This document shows, one piece after another, positions 1 through 6,448 of a DNA stretch of 64,000 nt. Both the position numbers and the translations under genes were made by a program. How positions within the stretch are numbered: the first letter of the stretch is position 1; the number at the start of each line of letters is the position of its first letter. The notes beneath the pieces were generated by a model that was not told where the DNA came from, did not search any database, and saw only the letters and a list, made by a program, of their open reading frames with translations. The DNA comes from an uncultured Bacilli bacterium (GTDB taxonomy: Bacteria > Bacillota_I > Bacilli_A > RF39 > UBA660). The stretch spans positions 62,001-126,000 of the forward strand of contig CAJTLN010000002.1 in NCBI GenBank assembly GCA_910577505.1, written 5' to 3'.

Positions 1-220
1 TGATAGAGATATATTTTTTGATCAAACAGTAATTCCCGAATCTAGTATTCATGACCTTGAAATAACTTTAGAACAAGAAGAAACTTTAAGAGAATTGTTT
101 GATGTAAATGATGGACAGGATGTTTCTTTGTATGGCCATGGAAGACGAATTAGAGATAAAGAAGAAATGTTAGAACTTGTTTTGTCTAAGAAAAATCATG
201 GCAGAAGATGGCATTGTTAG
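1..220 (+). CDS. C-terminal fragment of an unidentified protein
   Basis: An open frame enters from the left edge and ends at TAG 218-220, giving the last 72 codons of a gene whose start lies outside the window. The piece is highly charged and ends in KKNHGRRWHC. It is followed after 9 bases by the ffh promoter. It does not look like YlxM, the usual ffh neighbour in Bacilli. I do not recognise the family. Confidence 0.6.
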   Translation, partial: DRDIFFDQTVIPESSIHDLEITLEQEETLRELFDVNDGQDVSLYGHGRRIRDKEEMLELVLSKKNHGRRWHC

Positions 221-229
221 TTTATTTTA

Positions 230-238
230 TGTTATAAT
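230..238 (+). promoter_or_regulatory. extended -10 promoter of ffh
   Basis: TGTTATAAT, an extended -10 (TGn plus a perfect TATAAT), lies 17 bases before the ffh ATG. The implied leader is only about 10 bases and consists almost entirely of the ribosome binding site AAAGGTGAT. No -35 is obvious, as expected for TGn promoters. Confidence 0.6.
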
Positions 239-255
239 GAGAAAGGTGATAAATA

Positions 256-1563
256 ATGTTTGAATATATGGGAGATAGATTATCTAAAGCAATAAAGAAT
301 ATTCGTGGTATGGGTAGAATAACCGAAGAGAATATTAGTGAAGCTATGAGAGAAATTAGAATGGCTTTACTGGAAGCAGATGTTAACTATCAAGTAGTAA
401 AAGAATTTGTTAATAAAGTAAAAGAAAAAGCATTAGGCATGGAGGTACAAAAGTCTTTAAAACCTGATGAATTATTTATTAAAATAGTTAAAGATGAATT
501 GGTAGAGTTATTAGGTGGAGAAGAAGCACTACTTAATACTGATGGTAAGCCAGCTATTTTAATGCTAGTAGGTTTACAAGGTAGTGGTAAAACTACTACT
601 TGTGGTAAGTTAGCTAACTATTTAAGAAAAAAGCATGCTAAGAAACCAATATTGGTAGCTTGTGATATTTATAGACCTGCTGCTATTGAACAATTACAAA
701 CAGTAGGAAAACAACTTAATATACCTGTATATACAGAGGGTAAGAAGAATGTTAATGAAATTATTACACATGCATTAGATTATGTCAAAGAAAATGGAAA
801 TGATTATGTAATAATAGATACAGCTGGACGTTTACATATTGATGAAGCACTAATGGATGAACTTGAGGGTATTGTAGAATTATGTCATCCACAAGAAACA
901 TTGTTAGTAATTGATGCGATGATGGGGCAAGATGCTATTAATGTAATAAATGGATTTAATGATAAGTTGTCTTTGACTGGTTGTATTTTAACTAAGTTAG
1001 ATGGTGATACTAAGGGTGGTGTTGCTCTATCAGTAAGACATTTAACTAACGTACCAATTAAATTTGTCGGTGATTCAGAAAAATTAGATGGATTATCTCC
1101 ATTTTATCCAGAACGTATGGCTGAACGTATTTTAGATATGGGTGATGTTTTATCTATAGCAGAAAAAGTAGAAGGAATAATTTCTGAAGATGAAGCAGAA
1201 GCTCAAGCTAAGAAGATGATGAGTGGTAAATATGATTTAGAAGATTTTTTAGCTAACTTAAAACAAATAAGAAAGTTAGGACCTTTAGAAAATATTTTAA
1301 AGATGCTTCCTCAAGCTAGAAAGATGGGACTTAATAATGTTAATATAGATCCTAAAGATATGGCACATGTTGAAGCAATAATTTTATCAATGACACCATA
1401 TGAAAGAAAACATCCAGAAGTTTTAAAAGCTACTCGTAAACAACGTATAAGTAAGGGTTGTGGAAGAGATGTGGCTGAAATAAATAGATTACTTAAACAA
1501 TTTGAAGAAATGAAAAAAATGATGAAAATGATGAGTAGTGGGAATATGAAGTTGCCATTTTAA
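256..1563 (+). CDS. ffh: signal recognition particle protein Ffh (SRP54)
   Basis: GTPase of the signal recognition particle. It binds signal sequences of nascent membrane proteins through its methionine-rich M domain and docks with FtsY at the membrane. The order is a helical N domain (about 1-95), then a G domain with P-loop GLQGSGKT at 106-113, DTAGRL near 188-193 and TKLDGD at 246-251, then an M domain from about residue 300. The tail is Met/Lys-rich, with MKKMMKMM near the end. The 435-residue length fits the family. ATG 256 follows AAAGGTGAT. The gene stands alone between its own promoter and terminator, without ylxM in front. Confidence 0.97.
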   Translation: MFEYMGDRLSKAIKNIRGMGRITEENISEAMREIRMALLEADVNYQVVKEFVNKVKEKALGMEVQKSLKPDELFIKIVKDELVELLGGEEALLNTDGKPAILMLVGLQGSGKTTTCGKLANYLRKKHAKKPILVACDIYRPAAIEQLQTVGKQLNIPVYTEGKKNVNEIITHALDYVKENGNDYVIIDTAGRLHIDEALMDELEGIVELCHPQETLLVIDAMMGQDAINVINGFNDKLSLTGCILTKLDGDTKGGVALSVRHLTNVPIKFVGDSEKLDGLSPFYPERMAERILDMGDVLSIAEKVEGIISEDEAEAQAKKMMSGKYDLEDFLANLKQIRKLGPLENILKMLPQARKMGLNNVNIDPKDMAHVEAIILSMTPYERKHPEVLKATRKQRISKGCGRDVAEINRLLKQFEEMKKMMKMMSSGNMKLPF

Positions 1564-1587
1564 AAGTAGTTTAAAAACTACTTTTTT
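1563..1587 (+). terminator. intrinsic terminator of ffh
   Basis: AAAGTAGTTT, a short A loop and AACTACTTTTTTT form a hairpin with a T tract that begins in the ffh stop codon. Confidence 0.8.
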
Positions 1588-1609
1588 ACTTTGTTAAAAT
1601 ATTTTAGTA

Positions 1610-1618
1610 TGTTATAAT
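1610..1618 (+). promoter_or_regulatory. extended -10 promoter before the 1643 gene
   Basis: TGTTATAAT lies 24 bases before ATG 1643 and just after the ffh terminator. Confidence 0.55.
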
Positions 1619-1642
1619 TAAATATAGAGTAGGTGTGCTTAT

Positions 1643-2176
1643 ATGAGTAGAACAAATAAGATAACGATTTTTATAATATTAGGTATATTTGTTGCTATAA
1701 TTAGTTTATTTACTTGTGTTACTGTATTTGGTTCTGCAAATGCATGCAGTGGTGTAGCGTTAGAAAATATAGAAATTTATGAAGCTAAAATAAATGATAT
1801 ATCTGATATATATTTTGAAAATGGAACATTTGAAATTTTAAAGACTGCAAATTTAGAAGATAAAAATATTATAAATTATGGGCTTTTGTTAAAAAAAGTT
1901 GATAATTATGCACAGTTTCAGTTTGATGTCGAAAATAAAGGTAATATAGATGTAAAGATAAAAAATATTAGTATTTTGGGATATGAAGAGTATAAGGATT
2001 ATGTTGATATCAAAGTTGATGGTATAAATATTGGAGATACTATTGAAAAAAGTTCAGTTGTTTCTGGGATTAAAGTAATTACAACTTATAAGAATCCGCA
2101 GTATATGGAAAATGGATTTATAAAATTTATAGAATTAAATAATTTAAAAATTGTCATAGAATTTGATAAAGAGTAA
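1643..2176 (+). CDS. exported or membrane-anchored protein of unknown function
   Basis: 177 residues. Residues about 8-30 form one hydrophobic segment ending in a small-residue stretch (GSANA), so it is either a signal peptide or an N-terminal anchor. The rest is a polar beta-rich ectodomain. The FQFDVENKGNIDVKI stretch resembles the Ig-like fold of TasA/camelysin-type secreted proteins, but I cannot assign that family with confidence. It is 11 bases from the next gene, so the two probably form an operon. Start ATG 1643 follows a GTAGGTG ribosome binding site. Confidence 0.7.
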   Translation: MSRTNKITIFIILGIFVAIISLFTCVTVFGSANACSGVALENIEIYEAKINDISDIYFENGTFEILKTANLEDKNIINYGLLLKKVDNYAQFQFDVENKGNIDVKIKNISILGYEEYKDYVDIKVDGINIGDTIEKSSVVSGIKVITTYKNPQYMENGFIKFIELNNLKIVIEFDKE

Positions 2177-2187
2177 AGGGTGAAAGT

Positions 2188-3306
2188 ATGAAAAAAGTAA
2201 AAGATATTGATTTTTCAAAAATGGAAATAGTTCATAAGCCTAGTGATAAGTATGTTGATAAGGGAGTTTATTTTTATTGCTCATATGGACTTAGAATATT
2301 ATTGATGTTTATGTCTATTATAATTATTGGAGTTGTTGCATATAAATGTTTTAACGATAGTTTTTCTGATAGTGAAGAAATAAAATTAAGATATGATGAA
2401 AAAGGACATATAGATTATAATGTTTTATTCTTTGATAATAATTTATTTGAAAATGGTAATTTAAATCCAGTAGATAGTTATATTTCTGATTTAGTAGATA
2501 ATATTAGTACAGATTTTAATTATGAGTATTCTTTTGATGAATTAGTCGATGTAAAATATTCTTATTATATTGTTGCAACTATGGAATTAAAAGATATAAA
2601 TAATAATGTGGTTTCAAAAAATGAATATCAATTGATGCCGAAAGTAGCAAAAGAAGAAAGGAATATTAAAACTGTTAAAATAGTTCAAAATATTAATTTA
2701 GATTATGATTATTATAATAATTTAGCTAAAGCAATTAAAGACCAATATGATTTAGATTTAGTTGGGGATATGAATGTAAAAATGTTTATTGATACTGATG
2801 TAAATTATGCACACTTTGATAAAAATGTTTCACATGAACAAGTATTAGATGTTAACATTCCATTATTGTCTGCACAAGTTAAAGCACAATTGGTAAATGA
2901 TGTTTCTAATACTGATGAATATGTTGAACATAAAAATCCTAAGTTATTAGTACCTTTAACTTTGTATTTAGGTATTACTTTATTAATAGTAGATACATTA
3001 TTCTTATTATTAGCGTTAAATTTTGTATTTAGAACAACTCCTAAAAAGACTAAGTATTGTTCTTTAAGAGATGGGCTATTAAGAGATTATGATAGAATAA
3101 TAGTAAATTGTAAAAAGCTTCCTAATTTAGAAGGATATAATATAGTTGATTGTTATAGTTTCTCTGAATTAATGGATGCACAGAGATTACTTGAAAAACC
3201 AATACTTTATTATGAAGTAATAAAAAATCAAAAATGTGTATTTGTTATTTTAGGAAATAATGATGCTTATAGATTTACTTTAAAAGAATGTGATTTAGAA
3301 TATTAG
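2188..3306 (+). CDS. DUF5305-like two-TM membrane protein
   Basis: 372 residues. One transmembrane helix lies near residues 32-52 and a second near 252-278, leaving an external domain of about 200 residues and a cytoplasmic C-terminal domain of about 95. The external part starts with a YDEKGHIDYNVLF motif followed by an FEYSF-like segment; this arrangement is typical of the DUF5305 family, often found near SipW/camelysin-type secreted proteins. The assignment is from motif memory. The exported gene just upstream, which has a camelysin-like look, fits that context. Confidence 0.6.
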   Translation: MKKVKDIDFSKMEIVHKPSDKYVDKGVYFYCSYGLRILLMFMSIIIIGVVAYKCFNDSFSDSEEIKLRYDEKGHIDYNVLFFDNNLFENGNLNPVDSYISDLVDNISTDFNYEYSFDELVDVKYSYYIVATMELKDINNNVVSKNEYQLMPKVAKEERNIKTVKIVQNINLDYDYYNNLAKAIKDQYDLDLVGDMNVKMFIDTDVNYAHFDKNVSHEQVLDVNIPLLSAQVKAQLVNDVSNTDEYVEHKNPKLLVPLTLYLGITLLIVDTLFLLLALNFVFRTTPKKTKYCSLRDGLLRDYDRIIVNCKKLPNLEGYNIVDCYSFSELMDAQRLLEKPILYYEVIKNQKCVFVILGNNDAYRFTLKECDLEY

Positions 3307-3330
3307 AAGACATTTATAATGTCTTTTTTT
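3307..3330 (+). terminator. intrinsic terminator
   Basis: AAGACAT, a 5-base loop and ATGTCTT followed by a T tract, directly after the stop of the DUF5305-like gene. Confidence 0.8.
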
Positions 3331-3392
3331 AGTTTAAATGCCTATGCATAAAATAATTTCTTTCATATGATAAATTAGAAAGGATTGTTTTT

Positions 3393-3692
3393 ATGTTTTT
3401 AAATAGATGCTATGAAAACGAAAATGTGAATATGAATAATAATATGGATATGAATACTGGAATGATGATGCAAGGTGGATGTTATAATCAAGGATGTACT
3501 TGTCCTCCTGTAATGGAATGCCCACAAGAAAGAGTTTGTCATAGACAAATGTGTTATGAAGTTCCTCATATTATTCCAGTAAATACAAAGATAATTAATC
3601 ATCATATTTATAGACATACATATCAACCAATGTATACTTGTACAATGGAAGATGAAGTGTCTAATGTTTATGATAATGGTTGTGGATTTTAA
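3393..3692 (+). CDS. CotD-like small Cys/His/Met-rich protein (possible spore coat protein)
   Basis: 99 residues with no signal peptide. The N-terminal half is rich in Met and Asn with Cys pairs (CTCPP, MECP). The C-terminal half carries VPHIIPVNTKIINHH followed by a His/Tyr-rich stretch. That half resembles the VPHIHPxHTTNVNH core of CotD inner spore coat proteins in Bacillus. This would imply sporulation ability, but no other sporulation gene is in the window. ATG 3393 follows AGAAAGGA. It is a stand-alone gene with its own terminator. Confidence 0.6.
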   Translation: MFLNRCYENENVNMNNNMDMNTGMMMQGGCYNQGCTCPPVMECPQERVCHRQMCYEVPHIIPVNTKIINHHIYRHTYQPMYTCTMEDEVSNVYDNGCGF

Positions 3693-3710
3693 AGGTCTTA
3701 AGACCTTTTT
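3691..3710 (+). terminator. intrinsic terminator of the CotD-like gene
   Basis: AAAGGTCTTAAGACCTTTTT overlaps the stop codon. Confidence 0.75.
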
Positions 3711-3725
3711 AATTTGATTATATTA

Positions 3726-3734
3726 TGTTATAAT
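3726..3734 (+). promoter_or_regulatory. extended -10 promoter of the prepilin-like gene
   Basis: TGTTATAAT lies 17 bases before ATG 3752. The implied leader is little more than the AAGGTGA ribosome binding site. Confidence 0.55.
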
Positions 3735-3751
3735 TACATAAGGTGAAGTAA

Positions 3752-4123
3752 ATGAAAAAGAATGGATATACAGCTTTAGAAATGTTAGTAGTGATTATTG
3801 TTTTAGGAGTATTTACAATAGGAATATTATCTGCAACATCATATGCTTATCAAGATAGAAGTGTTGGTTACTATGAAGAAATAGAGCATGTTATAGAAAA
3901 ACAAGCTAAATTATATGGCACGACTTTAAATAATTTAAAAGAAGAAGGAAATTTAGTTATTACTTTAAATGATCTTGTAAATGCGGGATATTATGTAGCA
4001 GATGATAATGAAGGAAATGTTGTTGATCCAAGAAATAGCAAAGCAACACTTAATGGTTTAAAGATAAAAATAACTTATGAAAATGATGGAAATATAAGTG
4101 CTAAAGTTATAGAAGATGAGTAA
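3752..4123 (+). CDS. type IV prepilin-like protein
   Basis: 123 residues. The N-terminus has a short basic leader (MKKNG), then Y-T-A-L-E and a long hydrophobic helix. This is the class III prepilin signature: cleavage after Gly5, an aromatic +1 residue and Glu at +5. The rest is a small polar head domain. Such proteins are processed by a PilD/ComC peptidase and assembled into pili or ComG-type pseudopili. No pilus or com genes are nearby, so its partners must be encoded elsewhere. The start is fixed by AAGGTGA before ATG 3752. Confidence 0.75.
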   Translation: MKKNGYTALEMLVVIIVLGVFTIGILSATSYAYQDRSVGYYEEIEHVIEKQAKLYGTTLNNLKEEGNLVITLNDLVNAGYYVADDNEGNVVDPRNSKATLNGLKIKITYENDGNISAKVIEDE

Positions 4124-4135
4124 TCTTCTTTTTTT
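4111..4135 (+). terminator. intrinsic terminator overlapping the prepilin stop
   Basis: AGAAGAT, a GAGTA loop and ATCTTCT plus a T tract; the TAA stop lies within the hairpin. Confidence 0.75.
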
Positions 4136-4218
4136 GTAAAATATTTGTCAAAGTTTAACAAAAGACTATATAAAAGTGTAAAAGTTATGTATGATATTAA
4201 TGTAAGGGCGTGATTAAA

Positions 4219-4416
4219 GTGATATATCCATCAATAGACAAGTTACTTAATATTGTCGATTCAAAGTACAAACTAGTTCATATTGCATCAAGAAGAAGTA
4301 AACAAATGTTGGAAAATAAACATTATCAAATGAAACAAAGTGAATATGTTAATAAAAAAGAACTAGGACGTGCTTTAGAAGAAGTGGAAAAGGGATTAAT
4401 TACTATAAAAGAGTAA
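4219..4416 (+). CDS. rpoZ: RNA polymerase omega subunit
   Basis: Small accessory subunit that helps assemble RNA polymerase around beta-prime. The product begins MIYPSIDKLLNIVDSKYKLV and continues with IASRRSKQM, and a later GRALEEVEKGLI segment matches omega. I prefer GTG 4219 (65 residues) over GTG 4210. The ribosome binding site AAGGGCG at 4204-4210 would abut or overlap the earlier codon, and omega proteins typically start at this MxYPSID. In Bacilli rpoZ usually follows gmk; here it stands alone. Confidence 0.9.
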   Translation: MIYPSIDKLLNIVDSKYKLVHIASRRSKQMLENKHYQMKQSEYVNKKELGRALEEVEKGLITIKE

Positions 4417-4430
4417 TTAATTTTTTTTTT
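4395..4430 (+). terminator. intrinsic terminator overlapping the rpoZ stop
   Basis: ATTAATTACT (4395-4404) pairs perfectly with AGTAATTAAT (4412-4421), followed by T's to 4430. The hairpin contains the last rpoZ codons and the stop. Confidence 0.8.
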
Positions 4431-4432
4431 GC

Positions 4433-4456
4433 AAAAAAAAAGTTCCATTAGGAACG
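4433..4456 (-). terminator. intrinsic terminator of rpmB
   Basis: On the minus strand GTTCC-TAAT-GGAAC is followed by nine T's (A's at 4433-4441 on the plus strand), about 26 bases beyond the rpmB stop. It is convergent with the rpoZ terminator. Confidence 0.75.
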
Positions 4457-4481
4457 ATCTTCTAAAAACCATGAGTGCTAA

Positions 4482-4658
4482 TTATGCAGCTTCTTCTTCT
4501 TTTTTCATTGTTCTAGCTTCTCTAGCTGTTAGAACAACTTTTGTACCATTGATAGTTACTTTTTGGAAGTTTGGCTTTTGAGCATGTTTAGTTGCATTTA
4601 AAGCATGACTTCTTCTATTTCCACTTAAAGGTTTTTTTGTACTTACTTTTTTTGCCAT
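4482..4658 (-). CDS. rpmB: 50S ribosomal protein L28
   Basis: A 58-residue gene on the minus strand. The product starts MAKKVSTKKPLSGNRRSHAL and continues PNFQKVTING, then VVLTAREART, which is the L28 pattern of a KKPLSGNxxSHA box and a PNxQKV box. The zinc-binding cysteines of the C-plus form of L28 are absent. A perfect AAGGAGG ribosome binding site precedes the ATG at 4658. The gene is monocistronic and has its own terminator. It closes what would otherwise look like an empty 340-base gap. Confidence 0.93.
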   Translation of the reverse strand: MAKKVSTKKPLSGNRRSHALNATKHAQKPNFQKVTINGTKVVLTAREARTMKKEEEAA

Positions 4659-4692
4659 AGTTACGCCTCCTTAAAAATCATTTCATTACCAA

Positions 4693-4720
4693 CTTTATCA
4701 TAAGAATTGAATAAAGTCAA
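4693..4720 (-). promoter_or_regulatory. possible rpmB promoter
   Basis: On the minus strand TTGACT (4715-4720) is followed by a TATGATAAAGT stretch (4692-4702). Spacing to the best -10 reading is 15-16 bases, slightly short, so this is tentative. Confidence 0.35.
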
Positions 4721-4776
4721 TTATTTATTGATTTTATGCCATAATGGTAAAGAAAATTGTCACTTTATAAGAGATA

Positions 4777-4785
4777 TGATATAAT
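4777..4785 (+). promoter_or_regulatory. extended -10 promoter of the transglutaminase-core gene
   Basis: TGATATAAT lies 25 bases before ATG 4811. It falls inside the N-terminal extension that a start at GTG 4757 would imply, which argues for the 4811 start. Confidence 0.55.
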
Positions 4786-4810
4786 AACAAACAATTTTAG
4801 GGGTGTGTGT

Positions 4811-6298
4811 ATGGAAGGGCATTTATTAATAGTATTAAATGATTCAGAAAACAGTATGGAATTATCGCCATATATTTGTAATGATGAATATATGATAACC
4901 ATTTATGTAAATGATATGACTTCCTTTAAAGATATTATTGGTAATGATCAATATCTTAGAGAAATGGTAGAAACATTTGAATATATGTTTGGCTTTGAAG
5001 AGGAAAATAGTTTATTAACTAATTATATAAAAAATAATATGCATGAAGTTAAGCATTTTTTACAGATATGCGATGAAGTAAGCTTTACTGGTAAAGCTAG
5101 TAAGGTTAGAGAATATATAAAGCAAAATAATTTTGTGAATAAAAAAATATTTTATAATGAAATATTACCTTTAAAGAGAGAATGCCTAGAGGAAATAGAA
5201 GCTACTTTTGGAGATTTATCTAATATAGTTTTTCTTATAGAAGGTAATAGTGTTCCAGTTACATTAGATGAGTATAAAAAAACAGTTAAAGAAATAGAAA
5301 TAATAGCACAAAATGTAAGAAAACTTAAACTTAGTCCTTTAGAGGAGATTATGTATGTCTATGATTTAGTAAGAGATAGAAATTATATTAAAGAAGATGA
5401 TTCAGAAGAATATACTGTTTCTCGCGATTTAACATCAGTTTTATTTGGGAAAAAAATTGTTTGTGCAGGATTTACGGTTTTGTTTAATGCAATTTTAAAT
5501 TGCTTAGGATATAAGACAATTAATTTCTTATTGTCTCCTTTAAAAAATACAGAAGCTCATATGAGAAGTTTGGTATATGTTTATGATGAAAAATATGATG
5601 TTAATGGAATGTATTTTTTTGATCCAACTTATGAATGTAAAAGAGGAGAGAGCAATTCTTTTTTAGAAAGATATAGTTTTTTTGCTAGAACATATAGACA
5701 AATAATGCAAAAAGATAAAGATAAATTTTCAAGTAATATGTATAGATATATGGATGATGACATTATAAATGATATAGATGAGTTGTTTCCAAATGAAGAA
5801 ATATCTATTATTGATTTAATTAGAAAATTAGAATTACCAATATTGAATAGATTATTAAGATTTTCTGGTCAAGAAGAAATTTCCATTGATAAGGGAACTG
5901 TTTTTAAAGAAGATTTGATAGATAGAGTTTATGAAATATCAGTTTTATCTAACTGTTATATTACTTACGAAAAGTTTTTAGGGGCTTTATATAATGTAAG
6001 AAAACAACAATATTATCAGGAACCATTAAAATATGCTTTTGATATGGAAAGTATAACTAATATTTTAATAAATTCTAAAATTGCTGATAAATCATCTGAT
6101 GATGAAGATAGATTATTGATGGCGATATTGGGTTCTGTTCCTGTTGTCTGCGAGAAAGATGCAGCAACTAAAGTTAATGATTTTTTTGTAAAAAATGGAT
6201 TAGATAAAGATATGGAAAGTGTTAGATTAACAAGAAATCTAAAAACCATTTTAGATAAAAGATTAGAAGAAGAAAAGAAATTATCTTTTAAAAAATAA
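4811..6298 (+). CDS. transglutaminase-core domain protein, cytoplasmic
   Basis: 495 residues from ATG 4811 (preceded by AGGGGTGTG). It has no signal peptide or transmembrane helix. A transglutaminase-like catalytic core sits in the middle: Cys218 in KKIVCAGFTVLF, His250 in EAHMRSLVYV and Asp271 in FFDPTYE, in the spacing and surroundings typical of the Cys-His-Asp triad. The N-terminal 150 residues and C-terminal 200 residues are not recognisable. Members of this superfamily may cross-link, hydrolyse or deamidate; the substrate cannot be read from sequence. Monocistronic. Confidence 0.75.
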   Translation: MEGHLLIVLNDSENSMELSPYICNDEYMITIYVNDMTSFKDIIGNDQYLREMVETFEYMFGFEEENSLLTNYIKNNMHEVKHFLQICDEVSFTGKASKVREYIKQNNFVNKKIFYNEILPLKRECLEEIEATFGDLSNIVFLIEGNSVPVTLDEYKKTVKEIEIIAQNVRKLKLSPLEEIMYVYDLVRDRNYIKEDDSEEYTVSRDLTSVLFGKKIVCAGFTVLFNAILNCLGYKTINFLLSPLKNTEAHMRSLVYVYDEKYDVNGMYFFDPTYECKRGESNSFLERYSFFARTYRQIMQKDKDKFSSNMYRYMDDDIINDIDELFPNEEISIIDLIRKLELPILNRLLRFSGQEEISIDKGTVFKEDLIDRVYEISVLSNCYITYEKFLGALYNVRKQQYYQEPLKYAFDMESITNILINSKIADKSSDDEDRLLMAILGSVPVVCEKDAATKVNDFFVKNGLDKDMESVRLTRNLKTILDKRLEEEKKLSFKK

Positions 6299-6330
6299 AG
6301 TAAAAATATAAAATAAATATTAATAATAAA

Positions 6331-6358
6331 AAATACTGTTTTTTGACAGTAATTTTTT
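6331..6358 (+). terminator. intrinsic terminator
   Basis: ACTGT, a T-rich loop and ACAGT with flanking A's and T's give a short stem followed by TTTTTT. It ends the transglutaminase-core transcript. Confidence 0.6.
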
Positions 6359-6413
6359 ATAGTGAAATAATTTCTAAATCATACAATTATTCGTTTTAAA
6401 TATAGAGTATTTT

Positions 6414-6422
6414 TGGTATAAT
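6414..6422 (+). promoter_or_regulatory. extended -10 promoter of dnaE-polC
   Basis: TGGTATAAT lies 26 bases before the dnaE ATG at 6449. It is the only clear promoter before the two replicase genes. Confidence 0.6.
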
Positions 6423-6448
6423 ATTTTAAGTGAAGGGTGGTAATGTTT

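Noticed and set aside
220..256. SRP RNA or other structured RNA before ffh
   Set aside because: Only 35 bases, fully accounted for by promoter and ribosome binding site.
3399..3626. Antisense frame over the CotD-like gene
   Set aside because: Ile/His-rich product explained by the opposite strand; no ribosome binding site.
4210..4218. GTG 4210 as rpoZ start
   Set aside because: The ribosome binding site directly touches it; GTG 4219 has proper spacing and fits omega N-termini.
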